Shown: positions 31,980 through 41,074, counted from the stretch's first letter. The stretch is 64,000 bases of DNA from Archivesica marissinica (GCA_014843695.1 CM026397.1:47834606-47898605), one strand, 5' to 3'. Notes: generated from the sequence alone by a model not told the origin. Numbers and translations are program-made.

Positions 31980-32156
31980 TATTAAAATATTATCTAGAGT
32001 GTATAAAAAATCTATATATAACGTATAATATGTAGTAGGTCAAAAAAACCGATACTATGTTATATAGAATCTATTTATAGCGTGTAGGTCAATCCAATAC
32101 CTCTGTTATATATGGCGTGTTTGTTTATGTTTTTATTCATTATTGATTATCTCACG
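31980..32156 (+). promoter_or_regulatory. Regulon promoter of the gene at 32,157
   Basis: GTAGGTCAA at 32,035-32,043, GTAGGTCAATCC at 32,084-32,095, TATATAT at about 32,106-32,111, start codon at 32,157. An in-frame ATG at 32,112 overlaps the TATA box and is unlikely to be used. Confidence 0.7.
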
Positions 32157-32544
32157 ATGACAGCTCTTAATGATGTTCAGATCCAGGGTGTTATGGCGCA
32201 GTACAAAAAAACTTGGTGAAGTTATAGAAGACCATAGAAATCAACTGGGACAGTTGGAGGCTACAATTAGGCTCTATGAGTATAATTATAACCATTTAGC
32301 GGCTATAATATCGACCATTCGACCTTCGATTCCTGGAGCTGAATCCGAAAACTTGGCGCAAACAGAACAACCACCTCAGAGTTCTAACTTTGTAACAGAA
32401 CCTGACAATTGGAACAATGATGACGAACCATTGTTCACCTTAACGGAAGGCAATGGACGATTGATGGGCGGTACTTACTGTCGTAGTAAGGTTACAAGTG
32501 GGGCATATTGTCCTACATGTCGTGGTAAACATTGCGGTGAATAG
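32157..32544 (+). CDS. Regulon protein with C-terminal CxxC motif, interrupted by a +1 shift
   Basis: The frame from ATG 32,157 meets a TGA just after a run of seven A (32,205-32,211); the following frame, one base over, continues to 32,544. One A fewer would make one frame. As the parts stand, the first encodes about 19 residues and the second about 110, with a likely helical Glu/Gln-rich segment (EVIEDHRNQLGQLEATIRLY), an acidic middle and a C-terminal Cys/His motif (YCPTCRGKHCG). No family recognised. The intact promoter and stem-loop suggest a recent shift, a sequencing error, or programmed slippage. Confidence 0.6.
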
Positions 32545-32563
32545 TTTTAAACTATATATCAAC

Positions 32564-32579
32564 GGCCCTTTTCAGGGCC
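32564..32579 (+). terminator. Histone-type stem-loop (GGCCCTTTTCAGGGCC)
   Basis: Begins 20 bp after the stop codon of the preceding gene. The 5' flank is ATCAAC, as in many invertebrate histone genes. Downstream is purine-rich ATAATAAAATGAAATAAAAA, which also contains AATAAA, so a conventional poly(A) signal is present as well. Confidence 0.8.
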
Positions 32580-32843
32580 CATAATAAAATGAAATAAAAA
32601 CCTCTTAGATTTTGTCAAAGTATTATTTTATTATATTACAATCACAACATCAAAATATAAATTGAAATAACCACAATACATAACTAATAAAGGTTATACA
32701 AATAATAATATTTACATCCAATACAATGAGTGTTATAAAGTTAACTCTATTTATAGGTACTTCAATGTCAATTTTATACCATATCTATTAGTGTCATTTT
32801 AATAACATAATTTTTTAAAACACTGTAATGCCATACAATCATC

Positions 32844-33428
32844 TTATAGATTTAATAGTCTTTTCTTACGAAATGCCTTCAATGGAGCCCTCTCCTTTGT
32901 GGTATCTTCTACTCGTGGCCTCTTTTTCAATGGTTCCTCACATTCATCTATGGTGTCCATTAGGGTCCTTTTTGGTTTTGGAGTCGAACAAGTCATATTC
33001 TGCAGCTCACCTTTAAATGGCACTCCAGGTGAAATACCGGAATCCATTTCTACATCCATGATGTCCTCTACATCCCATATTTTATCGGCATTGGTGTTGG
33101 TTTGTGGTGCAATTTCTGTTTGGTTGGTGACCTCAAACTCGCTCGATTCAGGTTTATCATAGGTTGGATAAATAGTATTCTCCTTTTTCAATGTATATTT
33201 GTCAGGGCATGTAGTAGCATAATGCCCCGGTTTGTTACATTTATAACAAGTTATATTATTTATAAACTTGGTCGGTTGTGTTTTGTTGATACATTCATTC
33301 GCATAGTGTCCTTTTTTCTTACAAATATAACAATAAATGTTTTTCTGGCCCTGTTCATTTCCATATGCTTTATACCATAATTCATTTAACTTCAAACTCA
33401 TTTCATTTAATTGTTGCTGCATACTCAT
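32844..33428 (-). CDS. Two-zinc-knuckle (CCHC) protein, 194 residues
   Basis: Residues about 33-46 CYICKKKGHYANEC and 62-75 CYKCNKPGHYATTC are classic C-x2-C-x4-H-x4-C zinc knuckles, known for single-stranded nucleic-acid binding in Gag proteins and CNBP-like proteins. An acidic middle (VEDIMDVEMDSG) and a basic C-terminal tail (KAFRKKRLLNL) follow, with KPKRTL and KKRPRVED as possible nuclear signals. Unlike Gag, no matrix or capsid part is present. It is divergent from the polymerase gene, sharing a 180-bp promoter region, and has no histone-type stem-loop, which fits the replication class rather than the regulon. Confidence 0.8.
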   Translation of the reverse strand: MSMQQQLNEMSLKLNELWYKAYGNEQGQKNIYCYICKKKGHYANECINKTQPTKFINNITCYKCNKPGHYATTCPDKYTLKKENTIYPTYDKPESSEFEVTNQTEIAPQTNTNADKIWDVEDIMDVEMDSGISPGVPFKGELQNMTCSTPKPKRTLMDTIDECEEPLKKRPRVEDTTKERAPLKAFRKKRLLNL

Positions 33429-33608
33429 GATTGTTACTGAATGATTGCCAAAGTAGTGAATAAATAATGTCTATGAAATAACCTATATTTATAGTAAACT
33501 GATGTAGCTATATTTAGATAATTAAAATATAAATAGATAATGTTTATTAATAGCTCAAAAGAGTGTATATAAGAATAAAAATCAAAATAGCAAATCAGTC
33601 ATATAATA
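33429..33608. promoter_or_regulatory. Divergent promoter between zinc-knuckle and polymerase genes
   Basis: Rightward: TATATAA at about 33,562-33,568 with a TCAGTC initiator-like word at 33,594-33,599 and ATG at 33,609. Leftward: TATAAATA on the minus strand at about 33,484-33,494 with a TCAGTA word near 33,435-33,440. The regulon motif is absent. Confidence 0.5.
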
Positions 33609-35130
33609 ATGGCTACAAAATTAGTAGAATATTCAGATTCTTCTAGTCGTGATGAATCTTCAAATGAAGATTCTTCAAATGAATCTTCAAATGAAGAATC
33701 TTCAAATAAAATATTATACACTAATGATAAATATTATAAAATTAATGAATTGCAAAGTAGAAAATCGAGAAAATATAGATCTCAAAGTAAAGTATATGAT
33801 TTGACCTTTAACCAATATGATAAACCATTTGACTTTACTAATGAATTATTTAACAATTTAGTAAAGCAAATAAAAGAAAAATCAAACGTACAACCAAATG
33901 ATAAAATTAGATTTTCTATTACACATCCTACATTAGAATTTGGTATTCATATACCATTTAATGATGCTGAAAATATATCAGGAACAACATTATTGAATGA
34001 AATCGAAAGAGTAGGTCAAAGTAATAAAGAATTTAAAATACATGATAATGGTTTGAGAATTGAATTTACTCATACATCAATGCCTATTGGAGATAGTAGA
34101 AAAACAATGCATCATGGTAGTGAAAAAAGCATCGATAATATGATAAATATAAAACGTAGCATTATTAAAATTGAAAATAGTGAAGATAGTATGTGTTTAG
34201 CTAGATATATTGTTGTATGTATGTGTAAATTAAATACTGATAAAAGTGATGAATGGAAAAAAAAAATGGAGTGAAATTAGAAGGACAGACAGACCTCTTC
34301 AAAAACAAGAAGCAGAAAAATTATTAAATAAAGTAGGTCTAAATATAGATCAGAAATGTGGTATTGAAGAATATAAATTAATTCAAAACGAATTATATCC
34401 GGAATATATTATTAAAATACATCAACAACATGGAAAAGGTGAACATTTATTTGAACCATATACAATGACTGATAATAGTAAAGTTATACATTTATATTAT
34501 CATGATAATCATTATGATAGTATTATCTCAATTAGAGGTTTTTTTGGGTATAGTTATTTTTGTGAATATTGTGATGTAGGTTATAGTAATAAAGAACACC
34601 ATAAATGTCGTAACATATGTAAATGTTATTCGCATGAATTATGTGAAAAAAAAGAAAGTATATATTGTAATACTTGCAGGCGTTGGTTTGTTAGTATATC
34701 ATGTTATGAAAATCATAAAACAATTAAAGGAAAACATAAGAAAAATATATGTTCGTCTGTACAGTTATGTAAAAAATGTGATACTCTATTAATAGAAAGT
34801 AAAAAAAATCATATATGTCCAGGGTTTAAGAAATGTAAATATTGTAAATTAATAGTACCCTTGGACCATGATTGTTATATACCGATATATGTATCTGAAC
34901 CATTAAAACAAGGACCTAAAATAGTACCCTATATATTTTATGACTTTGAATGTCAATTTGATGATGGGGAACATAAACCAAATTATTGTGTAGCTCAACG
35001 GGCATGTGACAAATGTATTTGTAAATCAGTTACTGAATATTGTGACCATTGTAATAATATTGAAGGTGAAAAACAAATGATATTTGAAGGGGAAAATACA
35101 TTACAAGAATTCTGTAAATGGTTATTTAGT
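33609..35130 (+). CDS. polB: Protein-primed family B DNA polymerase, N-terminal part, shifted at A10, cut by gap
   Basis: Copies linear DNA using a protein primer in related elements. The first frame (221 codons, to 34,274) has a Ser/Glu-rich start and the N-terminal domain typical of Polinton/adintovirus polymerases (IRFSITHPTLEFGIHIPF, IKIENSEDSMCLARYIVV). At A10 (34,257-34,266) the frame moves by one base and continues: a Cys-rich region with repeated CxxC pairs (34,560-34,900), then YIFYDFEC with the exonuclease I acidic pair (34,942-34,950). The rest, including exonuclease II/III and the polymerase palm, falls in the gap. One extra A explains the shift; slippage or assembly error are alternatives. 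Its neighbour is the divergent zinc-knuckle gene. Confidence 0.85.
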
Positions 35131-36130
35131 NNNNNNNNNNNNNNNNNNNNNNNNNNNNNNNNNNNNNNNNNNNNNNNNNNNNNNNNNNNNNNNNNNNNNN
35201 NNNNNNNNNNNNNNNNNNNNNNNNNNNNNNNNNNNNNNNNNNNNNNNNNNNNNNNNNNNNNNNNNNNNNNNNNNNNNNNNNNNNNNNNNNNNNNNNNNNN
35301 NNNNNNNNNNNNNNNNNNNNNNNNNNNNNNNNNNNNNNNNNNNNNNNNNNNNNNNNNNNNNNNNNNNNNNNNNNNNNNNNNNNNNNNNNNNNNNNNNNNN
35401 NNNNNNNNNNNNNNNNNNNNNNNNNNNNNNNNNNNNNNNNNNNNNNNNNNNNNNNNNNNNNNNNNNNNNNNNNNNNNNNNNNNNNNNNNNNNNNNNNNNN
35501 NNNNNNNNNNNNNNNNNNNNNNNNNNNNNNNNNNNNNNNNNNNNNNNNNNNNNNNNNNNNNNNNNNNNNNNNNNNNNNNNNNNNNNNNNNNNNNNNNNNN
35601 NNNNNNNNNNNNNNNNNNNNNNNNNNNNNNNNNNNNNNNNNNNNNNNNNNNNNNNNNNNNNNNNNNNNNNNNNNNNNNNNNNNNNNNNNNNNNNNNNNNN
35701 NNNNNNNNNNNNNNNNNNNNNNNNNNNNNNNNNNNNNNNNNNNNNNNNNNNNNNNNNNNNNNNNNNNNNNNNNNNNNNNNNNNNNNNNNNNNNNNNNNNN
35801 NNNNNNNNNNNNNNNNNNNNNNNNNNNNNNNNNNNNNNNNNNNNNNNNNNNNNNNNNNNNNNNNNNNNNNNNNNNNNNNNNNNNNNNNNNNNNNNNNNNN
35901 NNNNNNNNNNNNNNNNNNNNNNNNNNNNNNNNNNNNNNNNNNNNNNNNNNNNNNNNNNNNNNNNNNNNNNNNNNNNNNNNNNNNNNNNNNNNNNNNNNNN
36001 NNNNNNNNNNNNNNNNNNNNNNNNNNNNNNNNNNNNNNNNNNNNNNNNNNNNNNNNNNNNNNNNNNNNNNNNNNNNNNNNNNNNNNNNNNNNNNNNNNNN
36101 NNNNNNNNNNNNNNNNNNNNNNNNNNNNNN
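35131..36130. other. Assembly gap, 1000 N
   Basis: Exactly 1000 N, probably a placeholder of unknown true length. Left of it is the virus-like polymerase, right of it a Gypsy integrase on the other strand. Confidence 0.99.
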
Positions 36131-36968
36131 GTTGTGCATTCTCGCTGTCGTCACGTAACGCTTCAGCTAATCTATGACATAATTCTTGTACATAGTTATT
36201 TATGGGGATCCCTTCATCCCGCTCATTTCTAGCCCAGAGATCATAAGTGGAATCTAGATTATCTCTAGGTTCGCGCCCATCTAGAAGGTAGAAGGGAGAA
36301 TATCCTGTGCTAGAGTGCTCTGCACTTCTATATGCAAATAATAGCCAGGGTAGCATCTCATCCCAAGACGATAAAGAGTTCTCCCCAAGGATTCTAAGCA
36401 TGGTTTTCAATGTACCATTATATTTCTCTATTGATCCGTTGGTTTGAGGCCTGTAACTCGTGCTATTTAAGTGACGTATATCGTGCTCGGCTAGGAAGCG
36501 TGTGAATGTTTCAGCTATGAAAGCGCTTCCTCGGTCAGTCAACAGGGTCTGGGGTTTTCCATGTCGAGATATTATCTCGATCAGGGCTTTTTGTGCATTA
36601 ACAGATGTCGCTGCGGCGCATGGGAAAGATTCCGTATATTTAGTGGCATGATCAATAAAATTCAAGATATACTGGTTCCCATTTATAGTTTTCTTCATGG
36701 GTCCAACGAAATCAGCGGATATAAATTTGAATGGTTGGGATATAATGGGCAGGGTTTTCAATGGGGCTACAGTGGCTTTCTGTCCCTTACCCGCTCTCTG
36801 GCACGGCCCACAGCTATGGCAGAATCGTTTAACATCTGCGCGGATTCCCGGCCAAAAGAAGCGGCGCTTAATGCGCTTCAGGGTCTTACTAGGTCCCTGG
36901 TGTCCCGTACTTAAACTGTCATGGGCGCGTCCCGTTATATGATCACGGAATCCCCGTGGAACTACCAC
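36131..36968 (-). pseudogene. Retrotransposon integrase, C-terminal end in gap
   Basis: Positions count from the methionine at 36,968. Zinc-binding HHCC domain: H16, H23, C53, C56 (CGPC) with the RRFFWPGIRADVKRF signature between. Catalytic triad: D86 (ISADFVGP), D145 (LLTDRGSAF) and E181 (GSIEKYNGTLK), with the classical 35 residues between D145 and E181. The core therefore looks intact for as far as it is visible. The methionine is not a real start: the same frame continues upstream to a TGA at 36,990-36,992 that separates it from the protease part. Integrase would insert the cDNA into chromosomal DNA. Confidence 0.88.
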
Positions 36969-36989
36969 CTGATCATATATTTTCCAGGG

Positions 36990-38288
36990 TCAAACTTTGG
37001 ACGTGTCTTGAGGTTGTTCTCTCCTCATAAGTAGTCGGGGTTCGAGCTGGATGTAATATCCTTGCCGAATAGGTGTTCCTTCTTGAGCCATTTCCCAGAG
37101 GGGTGCTAAGGTCGGGTCCTTATTCTGTTCTTGCAATAATTTATCAGGACTCAAATCGTCAATAGAGGGAATATTTTGGGGTTTAACTGTACTGGCTTTC
37201 TCAGAGGGGGAATTGATCTCAATTGTATTCCGAAAAGGTAAGACATTGTGATTTGTATCGGTCGTGTTTTCTGAGTCTGGGTTGGACGTGACAGTTTCAT
37301 CAAACGGAATAATTTTCTTATTGGAGCGTGTAACCACGCCACAGGTAATCAAATCAGTGACAGGGGCAGTTTCACAGTCGTTACCTATTATAAGATCCAC
37401 CCCCGCGGTGCATCTGTGCTTTAATACAGCCACCTTCAATGTTCCTTGGTATATTGGACAATCGACGCTAATCTTTGCTATCGGATAATTACCAGGGATA
37501 TAATTGACACCGCGGATTGTTACCCGTTCACCTGTGTATTCTAAAGGATCAGCGGTCTGATCAGTAGCCGACAATAAACTAATTGTCGCACCTGAATCTC
37601 TCAAATACGTCACTTGTGCGGTGTTATTATTTATGCGTGCTTGACCTGTATATTTGGCAAGTAATGGATTTACCATCTCGGTATTTTCACATGAGTTCAC
37701 TGGCTCATTGGTTATAAAGGCTGAACTATGAGTAGTGTTTGACACTTGGTGTCCGTTTGCTAGGTTTCTAGTACCCCTGTACCTAGGTGAATTGGGATCT
37801 GCCCAACACTCTGTTCGTCCGTGGCCATTACGCCTACAATAACTACAATATATTTCTATCCGGGGAGTTCTATGGGTATCTTGGGAATTATCTATCCTAA
37901 TATTGGGTCGATACATGGGTGATGGGATATATGGCCTTGGGGCTGGAGGTCGGCGTTCTGTATATCTGGGTTTCAAATTCGGATATGAATTAATCCGTGT
38001 CCTGGGCGCTAATCTGCGATGGAGGTTATATTCATCAGCCAGGGAAATACATTCCTGGAGAGTAGATGCTTTCTTATCCAGAATGAACAATTTAAGCTCA
38101 TCACTTAGCTGGGAATCGAATCTATATCTCAAGAGCAGCTCGATCCAGTTGACCTCGCTCGGATCATTGTTCTCCGTCCATAGAGTCATTTGCTCCCTTA
38201 ATTCCTTAATGAATTCGGAATATGTCTGCTGAGGTTTCTTTACCCAAGAGAAGAAATTCTTTCTATATACAGTGGGTGAGAGTCTATA
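36990..38288 (-). pseudogene. Gag C-terminal part, zinc knuckle and aspartic protease of the Gypsy element
   Basis: Continues the Gag frame after the TAA at 38,289. Visible in order: Gag capsid-like end (VNWIELLLRYRFDSQLSDEL), a basic proline-rich linker, zinc knuckle CSYCRRNGHGRTEC, protease active site YLRDSGATISLL with the flap-side GVNYIPGNYP and the C-terminal VDLIIGNDC, then a linker typical of the region before integrase (LAPLWEMAQEGTPIRQGYY). The protease aspartate is present. It ends at a TGA (36,990-36,992) in GTT-TGA-CCC context; a CGA to TGA change at a CpG is the simplest origin. Confidence 0.85.
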
Positions 38289-38867
38289 TTAATCCAAGAT
38301 GGCGGCCTTGAGGGTATCGTAATTATTAGCGTCTTGGACAGGAAGAGTGGCATATATATTTCTGGCCTTGTCGGACAACTTGTCTATAATATGGCCCACC
38401 CATGTTTGTTTGGCGACCTGGCTGGCTTCGAACAGTCTCTCACATGTTGCGAAGAATTTATCTGGCCTCATAGTCTGGGTCCAAATAGGAACAGAAATGT
38501 TTGTCTTAGAGGGCCTATTATCTGTATGGAGGGGGTTATTTTGCTGAGATTCCTGATCTCTATGGATTTCTCTCAGGCGAATCTCCATCTGCATTTTCTC
38601 CCTTTGCATTCTTTCCTCCCTGTCCCTTTCTTTCTCTTCTCTTTCCCCTCTTTGTTTTACTTCTTCCCTCTCTCTTTCTCTCTCTCTTTCTTCTCTTTGT
38701 TTTACTTCTTCCCTTTCTCTCTCATAAATCTCACCCTGACGTTCCAGATTTGCCTGATTAAAGAAGGGAAGTCTCATTAATTTGTCCCATATCTCATCAC
38801 CTGTTGTCTGCAAGTCGGGGTGAACCGGCCCCTCAGTTTCCTTATTAGCACTCCTAGGTGTAGCCAT
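38289..38867 (-). pseudogene. Gypsy Gag, N-terminal part
   Basis: 192 codons from MATPRSANKETEG to a TAA (38,289-38,291). Residues about 45-105 are an uninterrupted Glu/Arg/Lys-rich coiled-coil candidate (REREREEVKQRGEREEKERD). The later part IWTQTMRPDKFFATCERLF and ASQVAKQTWVGHIIDKLSD is a Gypsy Gag capsid pattern. The frame continues after the TAA with capsid-like sequence, so the stop truncates Gag. Confidence 0.82.
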
Positions 38868-40160
38868 TTTATTTTTTTATTTCCCAAAATTTTTAATCCC
38901 CAGAATGTATCTCCAAATGTATTATAGAATTGAGTTCAATAAAAGGAAGTAAATCACTAATATAATTTTAATGATAATATTAAGCCTCTATGAAAAGAAA
39001 ACAGGTACTTACCGAAGTCTGTCTCGTCCGTTAATCCAATATATAATTTATCACATATTCAAAGTTTGCACATTTCCAATAATTTAATCCATTTCATTAA
39101 TTTAATAATTCGTTGACGTCTTTCACTTATTTCCAAATTCTAACACTGTCTCGCATGCACTTCTGTTTTCCCACGTTAATTAATAGTCCCTTGTATTCTT
39201 CATGTATAAATCCTAGTATCCTTCACAATATTCCATATATAAATCCTAGTGTCCTTCACTACTGGTTCACTCAGTCATGGCGTGCGAGGTGAGTTCCAAT
39301 CCGGGACTGAGTACCGCCCAACGTCGCAAACTCCCTGGTTCTTTCTTCGCGGTAATAATATGTCTCGGGTGCTACTACTGCTGCATCTTACAAGGAGCTA
39401 AGCCTTTGTAACTCGCTGGGTTGGCGAGGGGGTTGCCGTGCGGGTAGATAGGTATAAGATCACTCACACAGTAGTACATTCGTCTATTATAAGATCTGGT
39501 GCTTAAATTGGCAGCACAACTATCCATAGAAGAGAAGTAGCAGTGATCTATATATATATACATCGTATCATTAAAAGCTTATTTAACAATCCATTTGTGT
39601 GAGCCGACTATGCGCTTACACAGTATATTTAACATCCAATCTTTCTAATCCGTCATTACTCAATATCACTATAATCTAATCACGGTTTCTGATTAGATTA
39701 ACTTTTAATCAACTTCTGGTATGGTTCGCCGAAACTCTATGATTCTTCTGTGGCTGAACAATTTAATTATTCGACAAATCTTTATAAGTTATATTTCTTA
39801 TAATGTCAATAATATCTAAGTATCATAAATACAGTTTATATGTTCTATATACTAGATTGAGATCACGACCTTTCTCGCTCCTGGAGTTAGGCTCTAGTGT
39901 GTCTGATTTATGTTAATAAAATCCATTTCTTATATACGTGATTGAATCAGTGTATATATGATATAACAATTCCTAAAACATCTGTTATTCCTAAACATCT
40001 GTTATGTTATCTAATATTACACCATCAAACCAGTTCGGTGCCTTTATATTACATAACTGGACACCTGCAACCACGGCCTGTTATCTAATATTACACCATC
40101 AAACCAGTTCGGTGCCTTTGTATTACATAACTGGACACCTGCACCCACGGCCTTGATAAA
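38868..40160 (-). repeat. Probable 5' LTR and leader of the Gypsy element, limits unresolved
   Basis: Non-coding region directly upstream of Gag. A TGG-starting sequence near 38,900 on the minus strand (TGGGGATTAAAAATTTTGGG) might be a primer-binding site, but I cannot assign the tRNA. No second LTR is in the window for comparison. Confidence 0.35.
40006..40155. repeat. 75-bp tandem duplication
   Basis: TTATCTAATATTACACCATC at 40,006 and 40,081 begins two nearly identical units, ending in CACGGCCT. It may lie inside the retrotransposon LTR. Confidence 0.9.
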
Positions 40161-40365
40161 CTGAGATTAGGCCTAACATCTTAAGTCATTTCCCGCGCGA
40201 AGCGAGATTGATAATTTTAGGCGCGAAAATAATAGCAGACGATTATGCATAATACACGCGTCGCATGGAATGATTAATTAATGAGCGCAAGCCAATGCAT
40301 TATACACGTATCAATTAATTTAAAGATTTTTGTAATACTTCTTGTTCTATGGATTGCTCCCACAG

Positions 40366-40620
40366 TGTGGCATCCGTGGTCCAGTGGTAGAGCGTCGGAT
40401 TTGGAATCGATCGGTCCCGGGTTCGATACTCGGTCAGGCCACGTATGTAGTGTCATTGAGCAAGGCACCTCACACACATTTCTTAGTACTGGTTAACCTC
40501 TTAGGTCGGTTAGCTTGGCCAGGAAAACATGTCTACGTCTACGCAAGGGGTTTGACATTAATGGAATATACATACACTATGCGATCACGGACGCCAAGAA
40601 ATAAAGAGCCGCGATAGGTC
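40366..40620 (+). repeat. SINE family D copy
   Basis: tRNA-like head (CATCCGTGGTCCAGTGGTAG, B box GGGTTCGATACTC; anticodon region TTTGGAA, proline-like) with tail words AGCAAGGCACCTCACACAC, GTACTGGTTAACCTCTTAGG and AGGAAAACATGTCTACG. Other copies at 48,228 (+) and 49,195 (-). Confidence 0.85.
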
Positions 40621-40841
40621 ATGTGAAAACCAGCATGTGTCCTTGTGTAAAATACCAGCTCATGGGTTTGAATCTCTCCCGAGTGCTATCAGCTAGCTGT
40701 TATATATGTGTTAACGTAATGGAAAGAAAACCTGTTGGCACTATGTCTTATGTAAGCAGAATTTCACGAACTATAACTGGGGTTCGGCTAACGGGGAATT
40801 CTGAACAACAATGTTTTACGTTTATGTATATTTTATACACA

Positions 40842-41061
40842 TTTAGTTGAGCTCGATTGCGAAACAAGTTATTACAACTTATATTAATCACTCTCGAGAC
40901 CTCATTCCTGATGGAATCCATCGCCACGATGGAGGGAGAAGAGGCAACGTGGAATTTAAATGCCTGGCCTAAGGTCACACTCGTAACTGCTTCAGCGGGG
41001 CTCGAACTCCAGACCTTTCGCATCTGAAGCGAACGCGCATCCACTGCGCTATCACGACTTC
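40842..41061 (-). repeat. SINE family C, full length (minus)
   Basis: Complete reverse complement of family C, from the tail (GCTCGATTGCGAAACAAG) to the head (CCACTGCGCTATCACGACTT). Confidence 0.92.
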
Positions 41062-41074
41062 CACAATTTATTGG

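Larger units (their letters stand above)
31338..32100 (+). repeat. Direct repeat of a 215-bp terminator-plus-promoter module flanking a small gene
   Basis: About 31,338-31,545 and 31,888-32,096 are nearly identical: stem-loop, CTCGATAAGAAA, TTTGTCAAA, GTATAAAAAATCTATATATA, GTAGGTCAAAAAA, TATATAGAATCTATTTATAG and GTAGGTCAATCCAAT. Partial inverted copies lie at 29,274-29,365 and 29,716-29,803. Confidence 0.85.
26490..35130. mobile_element. Virus-like DNA element with protein-primed polymerase (incomplete)
   Basis: Compact block of about twelve genes on both strands with short spacers, unlike the surrounding repeat-rich DNA. Diagnostic gene: family B DNA polymerase of the Polinton/Maverick/adintovirus type at its right end, running into the gap. 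Also present are NADAR, zinc-knuckle and Cys-rich proteins and several unknown proteins. Integrase, capsid and packaging ATPase genes of Polintons are not seen; they could lie in or beyond the gap or be absent. Promoter and 3'-end signals are shared among five genes. Two genes are shifted at A-runs and a minisatellite has broken another. Integrated copy of an animal virus versus Polinton-like transposon cannot be decided here. Confidence 0.8.
36131..40160 (-). mobile_element. Gypsy/Ty3-type LTR retrotransposon, GMR1-like domain order, 3' half missing
   Basis: Minus strand, in order: Gag (from 38,867), CCHC knuckle, aspartic protease, integrase (to the gap). Protease runs directly into integrase without reverse transcriptase or RNase H between. 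This order is known for the GMR1 group of Gypsy elements, where reverse transcriptase follows integrase; it would then lie in the gap. Two in-frame stops interrupt an otherwise open frame of about 2.7 kb. Only the 5' LTR side is in the window. Confidence 0.8.

Noticed and set aside
32112..32156. Hydrophobic signal-like leader (15 codons) on the genes at 29,212 and 32,157
   Set aside because: The earlier ATG overlaps the inferred TATA box, so it is probably not transcribed; the two leaders are identical because the promoter region is duplicated.
29773..32579. Bacterial-type intrinsic terminators
   Set aside because: The hairpins lack a following T-run and fit the histone stem-loop consensus in a eukaryotic element.
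35131..36130. Open frames crossing the N-runs (also 61,033-62,032)
   Set aside because: The unknown residues are gap placeholder; only the flanking sequence is evidence.
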